DNA from: Candidatus Nanopelagicales bacterium
Lineage (GTDB): Bacteria > Actinomycetota > Actinomycetes > S36-B12 > UBA5976
Assembly: GCA_030831445.1 (NCBI GenBank)
Contig: JAURLB010000210.1
Location: 1 to 10,451 of the forward strand
Reading direction: 5' to 3'
DNA: 10,451 nucleotides
Below the pieces are notes generated by a model. That model made no database searches. It was not told the DNA's origin and was given only the letters and a program-made list of their open reading frames with translations. Every line of letters starts with the position of its first letter. Positions within the stretch are counted from its first letter, which is position 1. The position numbers and the translations under genes were made by a program. Below, one piece after another: positions 6,582-10,451 of the stretch.

Positions 6582-8548
6582 TATGGTGAGGGGGTTGGCG
6601 TCACACTAGGTTCTGGTGTCACGGTGCTGGTTGGGCTTTCTGTTGGCGTAGCTGTAATTGATGGTGTCGCAGTCGGTTCAATAAATGGCGTTGATGGGAA
6701 TTGGGCAAGCGCTGCTTTCATAAAGGCTGCAAAGATTCTTGCTGGGAATGAACCTCCAGTTACTGAACCGAGGCCTCCAGTGCCATTGAGTGAAATTGGA
6801 TTGCCGTTCGCATCTTGTTTCATCATCATCACAACTGCAGTCAGACTATTTGAGTATCCGGCAAACCACGCTGATTTATTGTCATCAGTAGTACCAGTTT
6901 TGCCAGCGATGTCGTACCCTGATACGCGTGCAGAAATTCCAGTTCCACCTTCAACTGCATTTTGTAAAGCAAAATTCACAGATGCAATAACGTTTGGATC
7001 AAACATTTCGTTGGCGACAACATCAGCTTCATAAAATAAACCGCCATTCGGCAATGTCACTCGACTCACCAAGTAAGGCTCGGCATGCACGCCATTTCCT
7101 GCCAGCGTTGCATATGACTCGGCAACATCAATGACTCTGGGGCTTGCTGAGCCGAGAACAAAGGTCAAGTTTTCTTCAACACCTAGAGTTTCTCGTGATA
7201 GTCCTGTGCGATAAGCGGCTTCAATGACATTACCTATTCCAACTTCATAGGCGAGTTGCACATACGCAGTATTGACTGAACTCATCGTTGCCTGCAGCAA
7301 CGTGAGATTCTTGTAATTCTTCCCACCATAGTTATTGACTTTGTAGCCAGAGATTTCAATTCCACTTTTGCCAGGCAAGATGTGATCAAGACTGTAGCCA
7401 GCCTCCATCGCCGAAATGAGTCCGTACACCTTGAACGTAGAACCTGCTTGCGTAATTGCTTGCGTAACATTGTTCAACGGTTCGGTGACGTAATCAGGAC
7501 CACCATACATTGCAACAATTTCACCAGTTCCAGGTCTCAGCGCAACAAGTCCGATTCGCACACCGTCAAGATTTGTTTTCGGACCAGCCTGATTCACCGC
7601 TTTCACTGCGGCAGTTTGAGATTTCTTATTAAGTGTTGTGGTGACAGTTAATCCAGATATTCCAAGTGTCGATTCGTCATACCCTTGAGTCTCTAAGAAT
7701 TTAGTGACTTCTCGCAAGATATAGCCTTTGGTACCAGAGAGTCGGTTACCCGTTGCGCGCGGTTTGTAATCAGGGAAAACCAAGCTATCTCGCTCTGCTT
7801 GAGTTAACCAACCAAGCTCACGCATTTGATTCGCGCCATACACCCAACGCTGCTGCAATCGCACAGGATTCACTTCTGGAGCGAATCCTTCTGGCGATTT
7901 CAATAGCGACGCGAGCATAAGTGATTGGGGTACATCAAGGTTCTCTACAGAGACATTGAAATAAACCCGTGCTGCAGCTTCAATGCCATACGCACCTCGT
8001 CCGAAATACACAGTATTCAAATAGTTTTGCAAGATTTCGTCTTTTGAAGAACTAGTTTCCAGTTTTACAGCAAGAACAAGTTCCTTGATTTTTCGAATCC
8101 ACGTGCGCTCTGAGGTGAGATAAGCGTTTTTTGTGTATTGCTGCGTGATTGTTGATGCACCTTGTTCAGCACCACCAGTTAGGTTATTGATAATCGCACG
8201 AGCAATACCAGTGATGCTAAAACCAGAGTGTTCATAGAATCCTTGATCTTCGAGTGCTAGCACTGCTTGTTGGGTATGAACAGGAATCTGAATCAGATCA
8301 ACTTCAACCCGGTTGTAATCACCAATTCGTCCGACTTCACTCTTACCGTCTGAATACAAAACAACGGTAGCTCGTGCTTGTGAAATTTCGTTAGGGGCAG
8401 GAATATCAGTGGTGACAACAAGAATTGCAAACACAATCGCACCAAAAATGGATACTAATGACGACAATCCCAGAACTAGTTTCCACGATGGAAGGAAGCG
8501 CGCTATTCCACGTTTTCTTGATCGCGGATAGTCAATCAATCTAGGCAT
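6581..8548 (-). CDS. ponA: Class A penicillin-binding protein (bifunctional transglycosylase/transpeptidase)
   Basis: This enzyme polymerises lipid II and cross-links peptidoglycan outside the membrane. The 655 residues comprise a short basic cytoplasmic tail, one membrane helix (about 23-45), a GT51 transglycosylase domain and a transpeptidase domain. The GT51 domain has EDQGFYEH with catalytic Glu100, GASTITQQYTKN at 130-141, RKIKEL with Glu156 and LNTVYFG. The transpeptidase domain has the SxxK motif STFK (Ser370-Lys373), SVN (424-426) and KTGT (550-553). No PASTA domain is present. The protein ends in a roughly 30-residue Thr/Pro/Ser tail (about 626-655), in a likely extracytoplasmic position. 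It is the positional equivalent of mycobacterial PonA1, whose gene also follows the DUF5318 gene. The ATG (8548) comes eight bases after the DUF5318 stop with no clear Shine-Dalgarno. Confidence 0.96.
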   Translation of the reverse strand: MPRLIDYPRSRKRGIARFLPSWKLVLGLSSLVSIFGAIVFAILVVTTDIPAPNEISQARATVVLYSDGKSEVGRIGDYNRVEVDLIQIPVHTQQAVLALEDQGFYEHSGFSITGIARAIINNLTGGAEQGASTITQQYTKNAYLTSERTWIRKIKELVLAVKLETSSSKDEILQNYLNTVYFGRGAYGIEAAARVYFNVSVENLDVPQSLMLASLLKSPEGFAPEVNPVRLQQRWVYGANQMRELGWLTQAERDSLVFPDYKPRATGNRLSGTKGYILREVTKFLETQGYDESTLGISGLTVTTTLNKKSQTAAVKAVNQAGPKTNLDGVRIGLVALRPGTGEIVAMYGGPDYVTEPLNNVTQAITQAGSTFKVYGLISAMEAGYSLDHILPGKSGIEISGYKVNNYGGKNYKNLTLLQATMSSVNTAYVQLAYEVGIGNVIEAAYRTGLSRETLGVEENLTFVLGSASPRVIDVAESYATLAGNGVHAEPYLVSRVTLPNGGLFYEADVVANEMFDPNVIASVNFALQNAVEGGTGISARVSGYDIAGKTGTTDDNKSAWFAGYSNSLTAVVMMMKQDANGNPISLNGTGGLGSVTGGSFPARIFAAFMKAALAQFPSTPFIEPTATPSITATPTESPTSTVTPEPSVTPTPSP

Positions 8549-8556
8549 CGAGTTTG

Positions 8557-9054
8557 TTACTCAACTAAATCTCGTGGTTTTCGTGGCGTGCGACGAGGTT
8601 GTCCGTCACCGAGCATGTAAGAGATAAGTGCATGATTCCAACCACACCCCTGACACACCTCAACTGTATGAACCGAAAGAAAACCATAGTTTGGTGCAAG
8701 TGAAGTTAACTTTTCTGGATTGATTACTCTGCCACTTGCATGGCCAAGTTCTCGTGAATACACATAGGTCAATTCAACAATTTCGGTGACATTACAAATT
8801 GGACAGTTTCTCCCTGTGTCCTCTCCATATGAAGCAGCGGCACGCAATAAATATGGATCGGTATCTTCTGATCGAAAACTAAATCCACCAGTTCGGCGAA
8901 TTTCCAATATCGCTTCACGACGAGCAAGTGCGTGATCAACTACGTGTCGAGGGCGAGTTGGGTCACTGACTTCCTCGGGAGTTTCCGCGGCAGGCAGACT
9001 CGATTGCCCCCGGGGTTTCGAGCCCCGGATTGCGGTTGTTCGACTGTTCGCCAT
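8557..9054 (-). CDS. DUF5318 family protein with predicted zinc ribbon
   Basis: This small conserved actinobacterial protein of unknown function is recognised from its position before ponA and its family pattern. The core VVDHALARREAILEIRRTG starts at residue 38 and continues through DPYLLRAAASYGEDTG (66-81). Two CxxC pairs, CPIC (84-87) and CQGC (134-137), probably bind one zinc. GWNHALISYMLG closes the core (138-149). A Ser/Pro/Arg-rich extension of about 35 residues precedes the core, and a basic tail (PRRTPRKPRD) follows it. No signal peptide or membrane helix is seen, so it is probably cytoplasmic. It is the first gene of the envelope operon. Constant linkage to ponA suggests a link to wall synthesis, but that is inference. 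The ATG at 9054 lacks a Shine-Dalgarno. Confidence 0.85.
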   Translation of the reverse strand: MANSRTTAIRGSKPRGQSSLPAAETPEEVSDPTRPRHVVDHALARREAILEIRRTGGFSFRSEDTDPYLLRAAASYGEDTGRNCPICNVTEIVELTYVYSRELGHASGRVINPEKLTSLAPNYGFLSVHTVEVCQGCGWNHALISYMLGDGQPRRTPRKPRDLVE

Positions 9055-9062
9055 AGGCGCGA

Positions 9063-9068
9063 AGGGTA
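9063..9068 (-). promoter_or_regulatory. Possible -10 element for the DUF5318-ponA operon
   Basis: TACCCT on the minus strand (9068-9063) fits the TANNNT form and ends eight bases before the DUF5318 ATG. The gene has no Shine-Dalgarno, so a leaderless or near-leaderless mRNA is plausible. No well-spaced -35 was found, so support is weak. Confidence 0.25.
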
Positions 9069-9077
9069 CGTGCTTTT

Positions 9078-9094
9078 TTGAGGCTTCGCCTCAA
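9078..9094. repeat. Perfect 7-bp dyad in the DUF5318/padR divergent promoter region
   Basis: TTGAGGC (9078-9084) and GCCTCAA (9088-9094) flank a 3-nt centre. The site lies between the divergent start codons. No U tract follows on either transcript: plus has ATCTGTG and minus has AAAAAGC. It is therefore not a terminator. It could be an operator, or a cruciform or hairpin seen only by chance. Confidence 0.35.
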
Positions 9095-9106
9095 TCTGTG
9101 CTCAGT

Positions 9107-9134
9107 TTGCCCGGGAATAGCGACTTGTTATATC
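9107..9134 (+). promoter_or_regulatory. Possible promoter of padR-ino1
   Basis: TTGCCC (9107-9112) and TATATC (9129-9134) are separated by 16 bases, giving a leader of about 20 nt before the GTG at 9161. ATCATTC occurs twice with a 13-nt period (9132-9138 and 9145-9151), across the -10 and the leader. This could be where the PadR protein or another regulator binds. Judged by eye only. Confidence 0.3.
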
Positions 9135-9160
9135 ATTCCGATACATCATTCGGAGGTATT

Positions 9161-9724
9161 GTGAAGAAGTCAGCGGTCTTTGACTTGGCAATCCTTGGGT
9201 TACTCCAGGAAAGCCCGCTGCACGGCTATGAACTTCGCAAACGTCTCTCGGCATTGATGGGTGCTTTCCGGGCAATCTCATACGGCTCGCTCTACCCAGC
9301 ACTTCGTGCACTCGCCGAAGCTGGGTATATCAGTGAGACCGGAGACAAAACTGCTCCTGGACCTGCACTTTCCTCAAAGCGGGCTCGCATCACCTATAGC
9401 CTCACAAAGCTAGGTGCGAACTACCTGAAAGAACTCTTGCAAGATTCAGGTCCAGACGCTTGGGAAGATGAAGGTTTCGGTGTTCGTTTTGCATTCTTCG
9501 CTCATACCGAAGAAGTTGTTCGTCAGCGAATTTTGGAAGGTCGTCGTTCGCGACTTGCTGAACGAAGTTCTCAACTCAAAAAGAGTTTGGCAAATGCACG
9601 CGATCGAATTGATCAATACACCCTCGAGTTACATCGTCATGGACTTGAAGGTGTCGAAAATGAACTGCGCTGGATAGAAGGTCTCATCGCAGCCGAAAAC
9701 AAAACACAAAGAACAGGCTCCTGA
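9161..9724 (+). CDS. PadR-family transcriptional regulator
   Basis: This is a 187-residue DNA-binding regulator. The N-terminal winged helix (about 5-85) has the PadR signature LAILGLLQESPLHGYELRKR followed by ISYGSLYPALRALAEAGYI. The C-terminal half (about 95-180) is a long, charged helical region typical of PadR dimerisation domains. I place the start at GTG 9161 because GGAGG (9152-9156) sits four bases upstream and the family motif follows at once. A GTG at 9098 would add 21 unrelated residues and would consume the promoter region. It lies 31 bases before ino1 and matches Rv0047c in position, next to ino1 in mycobacteria. Probable roles are autoregulation and control of ino1 or the divergent envelope operon. 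No ligand can be read from the sequence. Confidence 0.92.
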   Translation: MKKSAVFDLAILGLLQESPLHGYELRKRLSALMGAFRAISYGSLYPALRALAEAGYISETGDKTAPGPALSSKRARITYSLTKLGANYLKELLQDSGPDAWEDEGFGVRFAFFAHTEEVVRQRILEGRRSRLAERSSQLKKSLANARDRIDQYTLELHRHGLEGVENELRWIEGLIAAENKTQRTGS

Positions 9725-9755
9725 ATATCAGTCCTGAACAATTGAAGGGAAAACA

Positions 9756-10451
9756 ATGAGCTCAATCAGAGTGGCCATCGTTGGCGTAGGAAACTGTGCT
9801 GCATCATTGGTCCAAGGTGTTGAGTACTACAAGAACGCAGATCCAAAGCAGAGCGTTCCTGGACTCATGCATGTGCAGTTTGGGGAATACCATGTCAAGG
9901 ATGTGCAGTTTGTAGCAGCTTTTGATGTTGATGCTAAGAAAGTAGGCAAAGACTTATCAGAGGCAATTCTCGCCAGTGAGAACAACACCATCAAGTTATG
10001 TGATGTTCCAAAATCAGGAGTTATCGTTCAACGCGGACAAACACTCGATGGTCTTGGTAAGTACTACCGCATGACAATCGAAGAATCGAAAGAAGCGGCA
10101 GTTGATGTCGTGAAGGTTTTGAAAGATACCAACGTCGATGTCCTCGTGTGCTATCTACCAGTAGGTTCTGAAGAGGCTGCAAAGTACTACGCACAGTGCG
10201 CAATTGACGCAGGTGTTGGCTTTGTCAACGCACTTCCAGTCTTCATCGCTGGCACCAAAGAGTGGGCAGACAAGTTCACTGCAGCAGGTGTTCCAATTGT
10301 TGGTGATGACATTAAGTCGCAGGTTGGTGCAACTATCACTCACCGTGTACTTGCAAAACTCTTCCAAGATCGTGGTGTCATTGTTGATCGCACCTACCAG
10401 CTCAACGTTGGTGGAAACATGGACTTTATGAATATGTTGGAACGTGATCGC
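9756..10451 (+). CDS. ino1: Inositol-3-phosphate synthase, N-terminal 232 codons (cut by window end)
   Basis: The enzyme converts glucose 6-phosphate to 1D-myo-inositol 3-phosphate using NAD. This is the first step toward phosphatidylinositol and mycothiol in actinobacteria. The reading frame is open to the right edge. The N-terminus has the Rossmann NAD motif [12 protein letters not shown] (about 6-17). Further family segments are [45 protein letters not shown] and [12 protein letters not shown]. The last of these belongs to the catalytic domain. A bacterial enzyme is about 360 residues, so roughly a third is missing. The ATG (9756) follows AAGGGA by five bases and lies 31 bases after padR, probably in the same operon. 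Its product feeds the phosphatidylinositol lipids on which GT87-type enzymes act in mycobacteria. Confidence 0.96.
   Translation, partial: MSSIRVAIVGVGNCAASLVQGVEYYKNADPKQSVPGLMHVQFGEYHVKDVQFVAAFDVDAKKVGKDLSEAILASENNTIKLCDVPKSGVIVQRGQTLDGLGKYYRMTIEESKEAAVDVVKVLKDTNVDVLVCYLPVGSEEAAKYYAQCAIDAGVGFVNALPVFIAGTKEWADKFTAAGVPIVGDDIKSQVGATITHRVLAKLFQDRGVIVDRTYQLNVGGNMDFMNMLERDR

Noticed and set aside
5506..7651. Several long plus-strand open frames opposite the membrane protein and ponA genes.
   Set aside because: They are antisense to well-supported genes, show no family motifs or credible ribosome binding sites, and have composition expected from the complementary codons.
9010..9028. G+C-rich hairpin CCGGGG/CCCCGG with a TTTCGAG loop that looks like a tRNA T-arm or attachment site.
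   Set aside because: The loop is out of register with the TTCRANY consensus, no other tRNA arms or CCA end are present, and the bases are explained by DUF5318 codons 9-15. No integrase or repeat copy is nearby.
3454..9094. Similar dyads TTGAGC-N4-GCTCAA (3454-3469) and TTGAGGC-N3-GCCTCAA (9078-9094) as copies of one repeat family or a shared operator.
   Set aside because: They share only the outer TTGAG/CTCAA arms, have different centres and spacing, and there are only two examples, so a repeat family is not supported.
9098..9160. Upstream GTG at 9098 as the padR start.
   Set aside because: It has no Shine-Dalgarno, the added residues resemble nothing in PadR proteins, and the stretch contains the likely promoter. 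GTG 9161 has GGAGG and abuts the family core.

Overview
The window looks like chromosome from a low-G+C, gene-dense actinobacterium. Its gene order matches a block that actinobacteria keep close to the replication origin. In Mycobacterium tuberculosis the equivalent run is ino1 (Rv0046c), PadR (Rv0047c), DUF5318 (Rv0049), ponA1 (Rv0050), a GT87-type membrane protein (Rv0051), rpsF-ssb-rpsR-rplI (Rv0053-Rv0056) and dnaB (Rv0058). The A+T-leaning composition, very short spacers and overlapping genes suggest a streamlined lineage such as the freshwater acI group (Nanopelagicales). That placement is inferred from gene order and composition, not from a phylogeny.

Layout from left to right. Positions 1-1123 (-) hold the N-terminal 374 codons of replicative helicase dnaB, cut by the window edge. 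The spacer 1124-1358 carries four DnaA-box-like 9-mers in one orientation. A low-molecular-weight protein tyrosine phosphatase (+, 1359-1829) follows and ends in a hairpin that can terminate both strands. The ribosomal/replication operon rpsF-ssb-rpsR-rplI runs on the minus strand (3389 to 1860). Its leader folds into a likely S6:S18-binding RNA that hides the rpsF Shine-Dalgarno. Exonuclease III (xth, +, 3543-4316) lies divergent from rpsF, with a -10 element placed for a leaderless mRNA. Its 3' end overlaps a convergent envelope operon.

The envelope operon (-, 9054 to 4270) encodes a small zinc-ribbon DUF5318 protein, a class A penicillin-binding protein with a Thr/Pro/Ser tail, and two tandem polytopic GT-C membrane proteins. 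One of the two resembles GT87 mannosyltransferases and the other is a diverged relative. The last three genes are joined by an 8-nt gap, a 1-nt overlap and a 4-nt overlap, so they are probably coupled. Divergent from this operon are a PadR-family regulator (+, 9161-9724) and inositol-3-phosphate synthase ino1 (+, 9756 onward, cut by the window edge). Ino1 makes the precursor of phosphatidylinositol, and GT87 enzymes are known to mannosylate phosphatidylinositol glycolipids in mycobacteria. The right half therefore reads as a cell-envelope module and the left half as a replication/translation module.

I found no tRNA, rRNA, mobile element, CRISPR array or obviously foreign DNA. Most content is conserved housekeeping. 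The observations most worth a second look are the DnaA-box cluster, the rpsF leader RNA and the degenerate GT87-like tandem paralogue.
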